Assembly: GCF_026914265.1 (NCBI RefSeq)
Contig: NC_069136.1
Span: forward strand, 32,449,368 to 32,513,367
DNA length: 64,000 nucleotides
From: Mya arenaria
Taxonomy: Eukaryota; Mollusca; Bivalvia; Myida; Myidae
Direction of reading: 5' to 3'
Shown here: one piece after another, positions 44,710 through 59,600 of the stretch
How the letters are laid out: the number at the start of each line of letters is the position of its first letter
How positions within the stretch are numbered: position 1 is the stretch's first letter
Notes under the pieces: model-generated
Database searches by the model: none
Told to the model about the DNA's origin: nothing
Seen by the model: the letters and a program-made list of their open reading frames with translations, nothing else
Program-made: the position numbers and the translations under genes

Positions 44710-45159
44710 CCGTCAGCTCTCGGTTAATTCCGTAGCAGTTCGTCACTAGACTGGTTCCTGTTCGAGTTTGCAATAGAGTATTAAGATTAGTAATCTACTA
44801 ATATGTGAAGCTTTAAAATATAAGGCAAATTAAAACCAGAGATTTTTTTTAAATACCACTTTAAAAAGAAAAAAAATGTCATTAATGCCAAGTCGTTGAG
44901 CAAACTTCTTTTTTTATTAAAATACTTTTACATAAAAGAACAAATCACGAATGTGTACAATAATCTTAGAAGATCGGTGAACCAGTCTATTTATCTGATT
45001 GGACGGTATTGACCCGGATTAGATGCAAGCATCTAGGGTGTATTCGTAACGCTGTAATGGATGTTCCGAACAAGTGGAACAACTTACGAACATAGCGGCG
45101 CACAGTTCAGAACAGGTACTCTCTGTGCAGCCGAGAAAGGTGGTGTGCTTGGAACAAAG

Positions 45160-46821
45160 ATGGCTGACAATTGTTTTTACCAATGTGTCTGTGGCACGTT
45201 TTTTGCCACATTTGCTGCTGCAAATAACCACACATGTTCTAAAAGAGGTATATTATTTTGGAGAACATCTTTTCTTATTTAGTAAATGAAAGCCGGCGGA
45301 AAGAAATATATGCATACAATTTCCCACGCAGAGCCGTGACTTGCGTCAGCCATAACGTAACTAATGTGTGACATGCGTTTGCAAGTTATAGCCATTCTAG
45401 AAGTCCCCAATGCCTTATTAGCCTAGGATTCACAGAACAGCCCCCTCCAGATCAGCCAGACAGCCTTTTTTGGTGTTTCAGTGTGGTGGGTGGTGGTGGG
45501 GGGGGGGGGGGGGCTGAATTTGACCATTTAATGCACTATTCAAATACTTGCCAGTTAGAGCTGCACTCTCACAGATTGAACATTTGGACAACTTTTTTTT
45601 ATTTTTTGTCTTGGAACGAGCCAATATTTGCGAAAATCCATGGAACCAGTTATAAAAGACTGCACAAAAAATGAGATTGCAGATTTTTATATTTCAGTTC
45701 AGAAATTGATGTTTTATGCATTTTTCTTAAACCGTTAGTAAGCCATAAAACATTAATGTTTGAATGGAATTATGAAAATCTGCGATCTGTTCTTTTGCCA
45801 ACAAACTGTTATTATTTGTTTGCAAATATTTACGCAAAAATTGCTCTTTCGAAGATAAAAAATAAAAAAAGGTGTAAAAACGGTATATCTGTGAGAGTGC
45901 AGCTTTAAGGTGAAATAAAAAAATGCAATAAATACCGTAGTGAAATGGTGCCCCATATTTATTGCGCTGATCAGCTCTGCATCATTTTTAATGTACTCCC
46001 TTTTTTCATTTCAGCACAGTCAAAGATGTCGCTGTTCGTTCCGGACGAACACAGCAAAACATTTTTCAAATGTTCAGATTGTTCTAATTATTTCCAAAAT
46101 ATGGAGGAATTTAACCAACATCCTTGTCGTTCTTGCATAGAAGGTGGTACTGCCGGTTGTTCTGACTCCCAAGACGCCATCACAGGCAACAGTGCTGTAA
46201 ACCTTATGGTTGAAAAAGGTACTAATTGGACTGACTCTCAAACTTTACTGCTTATTGATTGTTACAAGGGGTATGTTAGCCTCGTTAATAGTGGGAAAAT
46301 GAAGAAGAAAACTATGTGGGATACCATAGGCAGTAAGTTTCAAGACATGGGATATGGGTTCGGTAGCGAACAAAAATGTGGAAGATGGAAGTCGCTGATG
46401 AGAGCGTACAAGAACACGAAGGATAGTAACAAAAAGTCAGGTAGCTGTAGGAAAACATTTGAATACGAAGATCAATTAGATGAACTGTTTGCGAAGGATC
46501 CAACTATTCAACCTGAATGCACTTTGTCCTCTAATTCAACTACGGTTTCAAAAGGATCTGCAAGCGATGAAACTGACAAAGACGATGATAGTTCATCTTC
46601 TAGTACTCCAGAAGTTCCAAAGAAGAAGGCTTCCCGTTCAAATGCTAGTGAACTGGTTACTCTCTTTAAGACTTACCTTAAAAAAAGAAAGAGAGAAAAA
46701 AGAAAGAGAAAGACGTGAACAGATGCATACTGAACGCATGCAAACAATGAACAGTCTGATAGAAGCTATATCTAGTAACAGAAACAATAATGCAGGCAAC
46801 AATCTTGCCACCATTCATTAG
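45160..46821 (+). CDS. Harbinger-type zinc-finger/Myb-like protein, copy 2
   Basis: Same two-exon structure as copy 1: exon 45,160-45,247 and exon 46,015-46,718, with the same splice sites and phase. The intron is shorter by a few bases (near 45,663). The predicted protein matches copy 1, including the Myb-like block with its Trp residues and the premature end at 46,718; the likely true C-terminus continues in the next frame to 46,821. Identical coding sequence in both copies means the A-run slip is older than the duplication or is a systematic sequencing problem. Confidence 0.72.
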
Positions 46822-47438
46822 GAAGGAAAGAATGGGACCCACGTAACTAAGAATGTATGTTTATCTGGAGTGTTCTCCTGATATTTTTTAACTTTAGTGT
46901 CATAAAAATGTGTTTGTTTGTAGTGCTCCAACCCTAATCTTTGAGAAGGGGGGGGGGGGGTGAGCACAAAAAAACAGACATGAGTTTTGTATGTTTTCTA
47001 TGGAGTGACAAAATTTCAAAGTATGGGCTGCCTGCTATTTTAGTTGGTAGGTACTAGGTACGAGCACTACAAAGAAACACATTTTTTTGTAAATTCTGGC
47101 CTTATTAATGTGTGTATCAATTGATTTAATCCTAATACATCCGACATTATTTTTCGCAGTGACCTTGTGTATAATGGTACGTAGAATATGGTGCTTGCTG
47201 ATAGTGGTTTTGGTTAATGTGTCCAGCATTCAACACTGAGGTCATGGGTTTGAGTTCCACAAGCAGCATTCAAAGCTCTACATCAGTACTAGCTGGTTCT
47301 ACCAAGCAAACAGACCCTACTATAACATTGTCCTGGGTTCGTATTTCATGCTTGCCAAGGCCTATAAATCTTAGCATTTAAGGGTTAATTCATCTTCAGT
47401 GACATGTATTATTTTGTGTTGTATTTTTCATATTTCAG

Positions 47439-47674
47439 AATGTGGTCTTTGCATGGAGCACCAAAGAAACATTGTATTTGCCGACTGTGGTCATTTTTTG
47501 ACATGTAACCAGTGTGCAGCAAAAGTGGACAAATGCCCAATATGCAGACAAGAAATCAAGCAAAGAATAGAGTCTTCACATCATAAACTGTTCTTAACTC
47601 TTACAGTGCTAAATTGTTTTGACATTGATACCAGTGCAGACCCAGATCAGCTGGCACTTAACTGTTTTGGCTGA
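47439..47674 (+). CDS. IAP-type RING-finger terminal exon, copy 2
   Basis: Same RING finger as copy 1, with all zinc ligands. Two bases are missing after the codons for KQRI (agaataagag in copy 1, agaatagag here), so the frame runs 30-odd codons further into what is 3' flank in copy 1 and stops at 47,674. The short IAP-like ending of copy 1 is probably the original, making this a frameshifted allele or a sequencing indel. Confidence 0.5.
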
Positions 47675-50600
47675 TCAGGATCTACACTGTTAGCTACTTC
47701 GACCAGTGTCTCAGCAGCTACCAATGTAAACTGATCAGTAAGCATGGTTGTGTGCGAACTGATCTGGGTTAATGCTGTAGCCATAATATATTAATTTATA
47801 GAATTTCATCTGTGGGGGAGAATTTTGTTTTTAAAACATCTGTACACAGGGGTTCCAGTCTTGACCCAGAAGTAGGAATTTGACTTGAAAATAGCAAAAG
47901 AGTACAAACAGACTCCTAGGATTTCAGCTCTGGGGTCCTTTTTATGAACAAGAGATATATTTCAGTTTGACCTGACAAATTCAAGCCTTTTATATTCAAA
48001 ATAAAAGCTATCAATATATACACAACACATTTAAAAACGCACAATACAAATTTCCATTGACTCGCAAAATATTATTTGGCATGGACGTAAAACGATACTA
48101 TGTCGTATTTGTGCAACACATACACTGTGCACACTAAAAAGCTCTGGACAGCATAAAAAGGAGGGGGTGGGCTGGGATGATAATCTAGGAATGTATTTAT
48201 CATGGCCTACTAGAACTTATAACACAATACTTACATAATTGGCTCCTCCAATAGTTTTATTTAGAACATTTTATATTTAACACAAATATTTTTAAGGCAA
48301 CTTCTAACAACTTACAAATCTGAAAGAATACTAAATATCATGAGTCCAAAGGTTTGCCATTTTATACTTTAATGATTTCAGGAAGCAGTTTTTTTTAAAT
48401 TATAGGCAAGTAACTGTGACAAAACTAGCTAACATTAGCAACATAAAATATGTGCTATGTAACAAAATTTACATTGGTTACCGTACTTGATTTGTTCTGA
48501 ATTGTTGTGTCAGATTATTGGTTAGAATTTTATATCAGTGTACATGCTAATTATGTCATTTGTTTCATTGCTTTTTGTCCCTAAGTAAGGCCTAAAAAAA
48601 TACCCTAACGTTTTTATAGTCAGTTTGAAAAAAAATTGAAAAACTGGCTTTTCAATATTTAGTTTAAAACCTTAATTGCTTATATAGAAGATAACTTTAA
48701 CACCATTCTCCAATGATGAAAATGACATTCTTATATAAAGCCTAATAAAAAGAAAAAAAAAAAAAAAAAAAAGCCTACCTACCCTACCTATTTTTGAAAA
48801 GGATGTAACCCTGACCAAACAAATTTTTTTTTAGGCCTAAGGATAATTAGAATAAGCAACATAAATATGTGCTATATAACAAAATTTACATTGGTTACGA
48901 AAAAGGCGTTTTTTTCTGATTAATTTTGTTGTGTCACATTATTGTTCGGAATTTTATATCATTGTACATGCTGACTATGTCACTTGTTTCGGTGATTTTT
49001 GTTCCTAAGTGAGGGTAATTAGAATGTTGATATTGGTTAAGTTCGAAAATTTAGACATGGTTAACTAGGGTTATCCCTAGGTAATACTCAGGTATACGCA
49101 GATAACATTCCGAATTTGTGATTTTTGCCATAGTTTTACCTGGGTATTTAGTTTTGTTTGAAGAGTTTTCTAGTTTATATTGTTTGTTTGTTGTTTGTTT
49201 GTTTGAACATAGAATCAGACGGGAGTATAGAATTATATACAGAAATAATATATGCTGTTGCATTCCCAGTAACTATGTAAATTATATGCACTTTTTCTTT
49301 ACAAAATGTTCTAGTCAATTTTTACTAGTCAGTACTTGCTGCATATCAATGTGGCTATATGCAGATAATATTTTGGAGCTGTTTATGTTCCCGCAGGTGG
49401 AATATCTGCTTGAACTGATGACAATGTTATTTCTGTTTCATTGAAAAATGAATGCTGCATTCATTGAAGGTTGTGAATTTGATATATGTTAGAACTGTGA
49501 TGCAAAACTCACTTCTATGATATGATATATTCTAATCAAGCATTCCAAGATATGTGTCCAAATATGAATGTATTTCATGGTACTTATGTCCAGTGACACT
49601 TTATAAATATTGAATACATGATGTGCATCAGTGTACTAACTATTTTCACATATTGACAATGTCGCAAGGAGAATAATTCTTTTATAACTCAAGTAGATGA
49701 AGTAAAATGTGTTGCCATTTTTAATTAGGATCTTTAATTCTTAAAATGCTGAATTATCTTGGCCTTGGCGGCCATGTAGAGTCAGATCTAGAGACTGTCT
49801 AATATCCCGTAACTCCTACGTTCCCATTCATTCTTAAAGCAGGTGAGCGATTGTAGTGGCTGTGGCCGCTTTTTTATTATTTCAGTTAAAACATTCTGAT
49901 CAAAATGCTTATATGGTATTCTTTTTGTGATATTTTATTTAGTGGCTGTGGCCTCTTTTTTATTATTTCAGTTAAAACATTCTGATCAAAATGCTTATAT
50001 GGTATTCTTTTTGTGATATTTTATTGTCTCCTGTGAAAAGCTACATTTCCATATCTGCCCTACTGCACAACTTAAAAGGGATTGTGCATCGAGTTACCAC
50101 AAGTGAAGCAGGGAACACTCTTCCAAAAAGCTGGCTTTTCGCAGGGACACCATTTTAGTATTGGTTGTTGAAGTTTTGTTGTTTAAACATGTTCTGGTTT
50201 TGGAAATAAAGTTGATAAAATATCTATTATTTTGAAGTCATTTGTGTTTAAATGAGGGTGCTGTCTTCCCTTAACCATTAAAGAACGGAATATTTAACCA
50301 GGTTTGAAATTGTACTTAGACTTGGGAATGTCGGTGGAAGGTAGGCGTCAACTATTTGTTTCCGACAGATAATTTGTTATGCACCCAGAGGGTGGCATAC
50401 ATCCAGAGGGTGGCATATAGTAATCACACTGTATGTCCGTGTGTGCGTACGTGCATCCGTTCCACCTTGTCCGGGCTTTAACATTTTTATCCATAAAGCA
50501 ATATTAAATAACTTGGCATAAATGTTGACAATATTGAGACAATGTGTAATTCGTAAGACCCAGACCCCAAGGTCAAGGTCACAATTAGAGGTAAAAGAAT

Positions 50601-51243
50601 AACAGGGTCTGTTTCGAGCCCGGTCCATAACTCTGTAATTCATGCAGGGATATTGAAATAACTTGGTATAAATGGTAAATACCAGTTCAATACCATAAGA
50701 CGATCTGGCAAGACCCAGACCCCTAGCTCCATGGTCAATGTCACACTTTTAGTGGTCAAAGATTAACAGACTTTATATACATTATATCCCTTCCTCAGCT
50801 TCAAAGCTTTACTTCGGGGGCGATCGTCACTGTTCAGTGACTAATTCTTTCTTGTTTCAACATGAAATTTTAAAATGAAACTGTGTAATGAAAAAGAAAG
50901 GCTAAATGGTAATTTGATGTCAAAATAATTTAACATTACTCGTACAAGCTAGGAAGCAGATGGTTGCTAGTGGAGAAATTAAGTACTGGTTTGAGAACCA
51001 GGAACACCATTTAGGTGGACTGACTGCCGAGACATCACCTATAATTTTGGAAATAAGTATATATAAACAAAACAAACAACAATCAAGCTTTTCATTGTTG
51101 TATTGCCCTATTTGTTACTCCATAGATCATTTGCGCAAGAAAACAATTCAATAATGTGTCCGACGTCTATATAGATGTGGTATTTACACGCATGTGCACA
51201 ATGTTGATATCAACAAGCACAGTAACACTAATGCATCAAAAAC

Positions 51244-53026
51244 TCAAACAAGATTTTGTGCAATACGGTCGCTTTTTAGAACACCTTCAGCATTTGCTTC
51301 TTGACAAATGTTTGCATTATTGTCATTACAACCTTCATCAGCAAGATCATCATCAAAAACGTCATTTTCCATTATACACAAATTGTGAAGAATGCAACAA
51401 GTCATTTTAATTTCACAAGCTTTTGCAACAGAGTGTGTATCTATCATATGCAGCCGCCTGAATCTAGATTTGAGAAGGGCAAAAGATTTCTCAATGACCA
51501 TTCTGTTGCTGGAATGGTAATAATTGTACTTCTTCTGTTATGGAGACAAGTGACCATTGTCTCGATAAGGAGTTAACAGCCACTTCCGAAGTGGATAAGC
51601 TGCATCACCCAAAATATGAAAGTCAGAAAGACATAATAGCATTTCGCTAAACCCATATCCCATAGGTCAGAGTTCTGCAATACCCGTGAGTCATGTACGC
51701 TACCTGGGTATCCAACAAAAACATGGCTAAACAATCTGTTGTGCAAACAAACACACTGTAACTGTATGGAGTGGAAATGTTTTCTGTTGACATAACATTG
51801 TGGGTTGTTTTTCGGAGCTTTTATTTCAATATGTGTCCCATCAATTGCTCCAACAATCCCCGGAAAACCATTTCGTCGTGCAAATTCCTGTTCTTCATTT
51901 TGCAATTCTTGTTGAGTTGGCCATGTTATAAGTCTGTTTTTTATTTTCAGTATAGCTTTCATAATTTTATCTCTGCAAGCAACAACAGTTGATTCTGAAA
52001 CACCAAACCTATCAGCAATTCTTGATATACTATCTTTTCCACCAACATACCACAGGGTAATGAGAAGCTGTTTTTGAATACTTATTGGATCTCTTCTGCC
52101 TGGTCCTGCAGGTAGTTCTTCAGGAAAGTCCTTGATGTAATCTAGCAAGAAATAAAATGTAGCTGGTTTCATTCGAAACATTCTTCTGAAGTCTTCTTCT
52201 GTATAATGCGGGACTACTTCCTCTACATAACCTCGGATGCGAGACTTTTTTTCAACCGCACTGCAATAAACAAACAAAGACTGACTATAAATAAAATACT
52301 TTAAATAAAAAATACATTTGTTCTTTTATAATCATAAGAAAAGTTCTGTCCGGTTAGTGCAGTGTTTTAAACACGCAAGTGCTCGATTCTCTGCCACATC
52401 GCCATTTCTTTGTTAAACATGTATGCCCCATAGCAGCCAAATAGTCATTTATGTTAAAGGTTACAGCGACATTTACTTTTGACCTAATGACCTCAATATC
52501 TGACGCTGACCAACCTCCCTACTAAGTTAGAGGATCCTAGGCCCAGAAACCATTTTACAGTTGAAAACTGCAGTGACCTTGATTTTTGGCCTTGTGACCT
52601 CAAAATTAATAGTGGTCATCTACTGATAATGCCCAACCACCCTTTTAAGTTTGAGGATCCTGCGCTTAACCGTTATTAAGATATTGACTGGAAACCATTT
52701 GGACATGAGCAAAGCAACATAACCCCACATCATCAGTGGGTTTATAATTATTAATCTATTCAACGATTGATTTCGTCCTAAAATCCTAAAAACATCGATT
52801 TTTGCCTTATACTTTTAATAAATAAAATGATGTTTATGCAGCTTATTCATTAGACGTAAGACTGCACTCATGATACAAGACTGACAATTGTTAATGATGC
52901 ACCTACTTAAATTGTTTGAAGGATTGCTGCCATCAATAAAGCAGAGTGATCGCGTTTTCGCTCAATCTCGTCGTCTTCTTCAAATTCTTGCAATATAACT
53001 GCAGCACACACTGCATAGTCAGCCAT
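51244..53026 (-). pseudogene. Harbinger (HARBI1-like) DDE transposase, copy 2, broken
   Basis: Counterpart of 7860-9641. The main exon starts at 52,260; the frame is open from there through the HTH and the first two catalytic Asp residues to 51,573, because the T missing in copy 1 is present. The frame change before the third catalytic block and the TAA just before it remain; the Glu-containing block (VIEKSF) is at 51,501-51,244. The first-exon candidate is at 53,026-52,907. Less damaged than copy 1 but still not an intact transposase. Confidence 0.8.
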
Positions 53027-55017
53027 CTTGGAATTACACTTCCTGTTCCGGTATATTCGGATGGTCTGTGCTTAAGAACATTAGGAACACTGTCCAGAAC
53101 ACACGCTTCGAATGCACCCTTAGATGATCATGCCTAGCCTACAGTAGATACGCCAACACTGGATCACATATATCGAGGTCAACACGCTGGCGATTGGGGA
53201 AAGGTATTTTTTTTTCTTTTTACGTAGTGAATTAAAAACTATTGTTTTTATATATTTATATCACATCTTTTAAAAGCTGGTTTCGTGTCTTTCGAATTAA
53301 ACGGTAGCACGTTTTTTGTTGCGGTATTTCTACTTTCACTTTGGACAACATTTGAAGGCTTTTCCAATTACGTCATTAAATGATAGCCGTTCAATGAAAA
53401 CGCTTCATGCATTTAAGACATAACCGAGTGCGCGGTCAAGGTCAAAATTGCGAGAGGGTGATTCGAAGTGAAAGTAAAAATGTCTCAACAAAAAACGTTC
53501 CATTTGGATAAATACGCGTCTTACTCAACGAGTTCACAATGGTAGGGATGATATTTCAAGCTCCTCTTTGTAATGCATGCGCAAAGTTTGCATGTCAGTC
53601 TGCATTTAACGAGTTTTAATGATATTTTTCAAGTTATGACTGACAAAATCTCGTTTAATTGTATATGCATGCCGCAGGAGAGACAACTCTTCTTCCAATG
53701 AATTCGCATGTTACACTCAAAAAATTAAGAAATACTACACACCACTACAGTAAGGGTCATATGATATTAAAAGGACCGGCCAATCAGCCGCCGAAAGTGT
53801 ATATGGACCGAGGCCTTAGCCCGAAGTGGTGTATATTTCTTAGATTAGACCGAACACATTTTTACCATTTAATAATTTTAAAGCGCCGTTGGGGTGTTTT
53901 ATTGAACAAATTTAATAATGTTTACTTGCGAAAAAAATGTTGTTGTGAAAATTGCAAGCAGCACTCATCAGTTTTATGACGTCAGCAGTCCAAATTATAT
54001 GACGTCAGCAGTCCATATTATATTTTTGGAGAGGTTCGGACCGGCCAAAAATATGATATGGACAGCTGACGTCATAAACACTGGAATTTTATTTAAACAC
54101 ATTGATATACGGACCGATCAACTTTACATACACAAAGAAGGGACACATTAATGCAAGGTATACTATTATTCAATAACTTAAAAGTGTCAGTAGCCTCCGT
54201 GGTTGTGTGGTCTTGACTCCTGCCAAATAACATTGTACTGAGAAGGCGGACCCAGTTCAACTCTGGCAATCGCAATAATTATTTTTCAACCGTTAAGCAT
54301 CTGGTACTTTGTCTCATTAATTATTCATGATAACGAGATTTTCATAGTCAAATTGCCCACAGTACACAACGAAGCCTGCGACAGTTTTCATGCCCTGTCA
54401 TTTTTTATTAGAATACCTTTATCGATGGAAGGATACGTAGACTTTCCCACTTAGAATTCTACTAAGATCCAGGTCTGAGTCCAGTTATCACAACTCTTTT
54501 TTCCTTCTTCATATTATACATTTATCCAAATTCAATTACCTTTTTACATACAATCTCCTGCTATCTCTAACATTTTTACTGGGAAACTCATAAACATATT
54601 CATATTTAAGTCTGTAAAAACAAATGGAAAAATATTTTCATATTGTTTTAAAAGCTTCACAGTTTCAAATGCTTGGAAAACATGATCAGCATCAAGTGTA
54701 AATGTTTGTAACACATATGGTTTCCTCTGACACACAAAAAGTCGCGTTTATATAAGTTTATATTCCAAATTACTTATACAGTTTGCAGTTCAGTTCTTCA
54801 AAGCTGTTTCGCATTTTCAACCATATACATTCCATGGACAATTGGAAATGCTTGACAGCCATCATTTTATAATTCATAAACTATGGTTAACAGTTAGCCA
54901 CATCTTTAAAATAAAATTACAGTAAAACAACAGCTTAAAGGTCAGAAAGCACATTTTATTATAATTCTTCAAGTCGACTGTCTCAATAAAATGTATATTT
55001 ATCATCCTACATTCCAG

Positions 55018-55177
55018 TTTCTACCACAAGAGTTGTTACATCTTGAACAGATGGGGCTTCATCTTCAAGATAAAGACTTTGCAAAAGACAGCACTAACAG
55101 TTTTGGTGCCAGGACTGAGGAGCTCCAAGAAATGGGTATTACTTCAGCCCATAAATATAAGTGCTGCCCCAAACCAG
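55018..55177 (+). CDS. Possible internal exon of unknown gene, copy 2
   Basis: Identical to 11,637-11,796 in frame and splice-like borders; product unknown. Confidence 0.28.
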
Positions 55178-55933
55178 GTTTGTTCTCCTTTTAGTTTCCT
55201 GTTAACTTTATGATTTCAGAACAGTAGCCAGCATTCATCATAAACATGAAATCCAAAACCTTCTGCATTTTGTGTTGTTATGTAACATATAGGCAAATAT
55301 TTTGATAAGTTTCTAACTACAACTTTAAATAGCATTGCTTTAAGTATTAACTTTCAACCTTTAATAAAACAAAAAAATATGGATGTTTCGATGCATTTCA
55401 ATTCAATAATTGAATGTATGTACAGTTATTCACAATTTCAAAAAATGTATAAAAAAATGAACTCTGCATGCTTACATTATTTAACTATATAATCTTTTTT
55501 AGACATCACTTTTTAGATATTTATTTTGCACAAAATACACGACCTACAAACAAACCTTCATAAAAATGAATAACATTTTTCTTTACTATCTCTTGAACAA
55601 AATTGCTTAACTCAATAACTGAATAAATGAATGTTATCATTACTTGTTTTTAAATACTAATAATCTTAATTATGATTTCGCGATTCATGCATCGATCTTT
55701 GATTTGTATAACCTGATTCACAATTGAGATCAAATTGCAAATTACCAGTCAATTCACATCTCTAATAGAGCTTATGATATCAACCCGGAAACCTAACAAC
55801 TTCACCTCAGTTGAATGTTTAGAGTTATTTTGTTCCTCATGTATCATGTTATTAAATCTTCAGTGCTACATTCACTTATCATGATATCATAACAATTTTG
55901 TTTCATATCTTTTAAGAGTGTCGCAACAAGTAA

Positions 55934-56203
55934 ATGAACCTTGACAAATGTCCTTTATGTAAGGGCCAGTCCCTTACACAAGTGGCCTACTATTGCACAG
56001 CTGAGGATGTTATTAAACGCAGCAGTGGGTATGAAATGCGGAAACTGTTCCAACTCCTCACCACAATACCTAAACTGAAAACAATCGGTGACGATCCTGC
56101 ACTTCACTTCTACCTCATAGTGCTCCTCCCTATAAATGCTAGAGGAAAGTTTGAAAATGGGAAACTTGTCAGTGCAAGCGTGACACGACCAATTGATTCT
56201 TAA
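55934..56203 (+). CDS. Hypothetical 89-codon ORF with CPLC motif, copy 2
   Basis: Same predicted protein as 12,553-12,822, with no frame-changing difference. Product unknown. Confidence 0.3.
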   Translation: MNLDKCPLCKGQSLTQVAYYCTAEDVIKRSSGYEMRKLFQLLTTIPKLKTIGDDPALHFYLIVLLPINARGKFENGKLVSASVTRPIDS

Positions 56204-56664
56204 CAGAACAACCTGCCTCAACGCTTTGGCTGACACTACATAAAGTTAACATTATATAAACACTCTTTATGGGATCTGATATTTATAAAATAGAGTAGCT
56301 TTCAACAAAACGTCTGCACTATGTTAACAATAGGTTTCTTTAAATACTAACATCAATTTTACCTGTATTTGTAATGTTATATCATTGTGCAATTCTGTAC
56401 CATGTTACCTTTTAAATGTAACCTTGCATTGCAAATGTTGCATTCAAACAAGCTAACTTCACATGCTGACACATCATACCATATCGTGTCTCGGGATCTA
56501 ATAATATAACTCTTACACAGCCAAAATAACTGTCCTTGAACATAATCAAAATTTCTATTGCTTATTTTTCATTTCAAACTCACAAACATTACAAATTACA
56601 TTTCCAATTCATACAACAACAAAATAAATATGTACAAATAGTATACATTACATAAAATGAGAAG

Positions 56665-59600
56665 CAGAACGGGAAGGGAGAACATCACGGGACAAGGACT
56701 CAAAAAAACGCTTCATTGCAAAGAGCAGGAAGTAGTGCCGTCCCTCGTGGTCGCGTGACACCGACAGGGGCAAACAAAACCAGTAGCAACAGTGCTCCAA
56801 GTAAGGCGCCTACGCCAAAACATGCTTTCACCGATGCCTACAAGCGCCCTACGAGGACTTCCGGCAGACCTGGTAGCACCGCTGGAAACAGTAGACCGGC
56901 ATAGGACTGGAATGGTCCGGTGATCCAATCATGTTGTGATAAGTCTTTCTTAAACTTAGGTTACCTGAATGTTTGTGGTCTAAAACAGATCGGTCAAATT
57001 ATCAGGAATTTGAAGAATTGTTAAAAGATTATGACATATTTTGTTGTATTGAAACCATGTTAGCAAATTATGATGTTATAGATGTACCTAATTATAGTTT
57101 TGTATCACAGGCAAGAAAACAAAAGTTTATTAAACGATCCGGTGGAATCGGAGTATTATTTAAGAGCCATTTATCTAAATCCGTTTCTGTTGTGGAAACT
57201 GAATCTGATTATGTTCTGTGGATCCGTATAAAAAGAGATATTATCATTAGATACAGATTGTATTTTAGGTGTAATTTATATTCCACCGGAAACATCAAGA
57301 TTCTTTAATTATGACGAACTTCAACTTTTTGAAACTGAAGTTATTGATATTTGTAAGAAATATAAAAATGTTGTATTAGGTGTGAAATTTTAGTAGCCGA
57401 TGAATTTATGTTGGAATATTTTGATTTTGATAAGGAAGTTTTGGAATATTTCAACCAAGTAAAGGAATTAGATAATGAATTATTTTCTAAAAAACGCGTG
57501 TCTGTCGATACAAAAGTCAATAATATTGGCAATAAGATTATTGATATTTGTAAGAATAATAACCTTTTTTACTTAAATGGGCGATTTGGTGGTGATAAAT
57601 CAATCGGGGACTCGAATTTTAAAGTAAATTTCTTTATTGATTATTTCATATGTTCTGCAAATATGTTACGAAATTTAAGCAACTTTGAAATTATACAACT
57701 AGATTCACTGTACTCGGACGGTCATGCCATCTTAAAGTTAGAGACATTAAACCAAATTGTCAGACCAAAGCCAGTAGAAAATAATTGTCACGTACAATAT
57801 AAACATAAATGGGAGGACCAAACTGCAAAAAAAATACCGAAAATATCAATTTAGAGAAAGTTGACGAATTGGAAAATCTTCTCTGTACCTCAGTTAAAAA
57901 CCAAGAAAATATTGATAAAATTGCAGACATTTTATCGGACATATTTAACGAATCCGCACGAAAAAGTTTCAAACCTAAGCCTATGTTTAATTGCCAGAAC
58001 ATTTGCACCAATCGTAATAAAAGTGATAAGCCCTGGTACAGGCCTCAGTGCCGAATTAAACGGATAATTTATAACCAGGCTAAGAAGAGATATTATATAA
58101 AAAAATCGCAGATTAATAAAAACTTACTTAACCGAGTCACGATTATAAACGTACTATGAAATACTATATTAGGCAATTTAAGTTCAATAAATCGTCCCGC
58201 TCGCGTGATTTACATACAAATAACCCGAAATCATATTGGTCCTATATAAAGTCGCGCGACAATAATAAACAAGAGGCCCAAAAGGGCCTATGCTCTACTG
58301 GCATGGCTCTTGTGGTCATTTCCAATCCAGAGCTTGTACGTTTGAGTAATAAGCAACAAATATTTAGTTCACTTTTAGTGTTTGGGTTAGCTGAAAACGC
58401 TGCACGTTCAACATCTGAGGACAGGAAGTGTTGTAAGCAGATCAGTTGCATGCACTATTTTAATATGTGCCAAGTAAAGGTAATCTGAGGGTAAAAACTA
58501 TTTGCTTTCAAAACTGTACTCATCGTCAAAATTTCATTTCTGTAGCTTTAAAAATAAAAAGTCGGTCAAAGGTCAAAGTCAAGGACATCCGAGGACAACA
58601 TAAATGCTTGTTTTCAAAACTGATCACATGGTCAATATTTCATTACTGTAGCTTTAAAAATTAATAAGTAAGTCAAAAGGGGTGGGGCCAGCTTTTGCCC
58701 AAGGGGTTTTATTTCAAATGTTTTCAATTGCATCATATGATGCTCCACAACAAATATCAAAGGTATGGGCCTTGTGGTTTGAAACATGAAGATTTTGAAA
58801 ATATTACTTTGTAAAGTCTCTAGGAAAATTGTGACTCCAAGGGCAGTGCCAGTTTTGACCCAAGGGGCATAATTTGAACAACCATAGTGGACCACTTAAT
58901 AAAGCCTTGTTCAAAATAGCAAGGATTTGCAAAGTGGTTTCAGACAAAAAGTTTTTAACATTTCCCAATTTAAGTGTGGGGGGTGGGGGAGTTTGTCCCT
59001 TACAAAGAAAAGAGAACTCTTTCCTGGCCTCCGCCAACATCGCCGAGGTCGTTTGCATTTGCCGCACTGGTCCCTTGCGGGACAATCTCCGTGTGTGTGG
59101 GGGGGGGCAGAAATAATGACCCCAGGGGCATAATTTGAACAAACCTTCACAAGCAATTGTGGCTTTACATGTAAACTTGACTAAAAATAGACTTCGCTCA
59201 TGTAGACTTGGCTTAAAATAGACTTAGCTTAAAATAGCATTTTTTAATACTTTCAAGACCCATAATCCAGGCATGCATGGGTAGATCTGGCTGGTTTTCA
59301 AAAGGAACCGAGTTCTAATGGATATCTAAATACTGTACAAGTTTCATCGAGATACAATCATAACTGAAGACTGTATCATGTTCACAAGCTAGTGTTTACA
59401 CAGTAGCATTTTTTATACTATCAAGGGCCATAATCTAGGCATGCATGGGCGGATCTGGCTGGTTTTCGAAAGGAACCGAGCTCTAAAGGATATCTAGATA
59501 CTGTACAAGCCTTTGGCCAGTAGAGCTAAAAACAAGCAAAATCCCTGCTTTTAATGATTTTTACGATTTCTTTAAGAATAATAATGATGGTGGGGAAACG

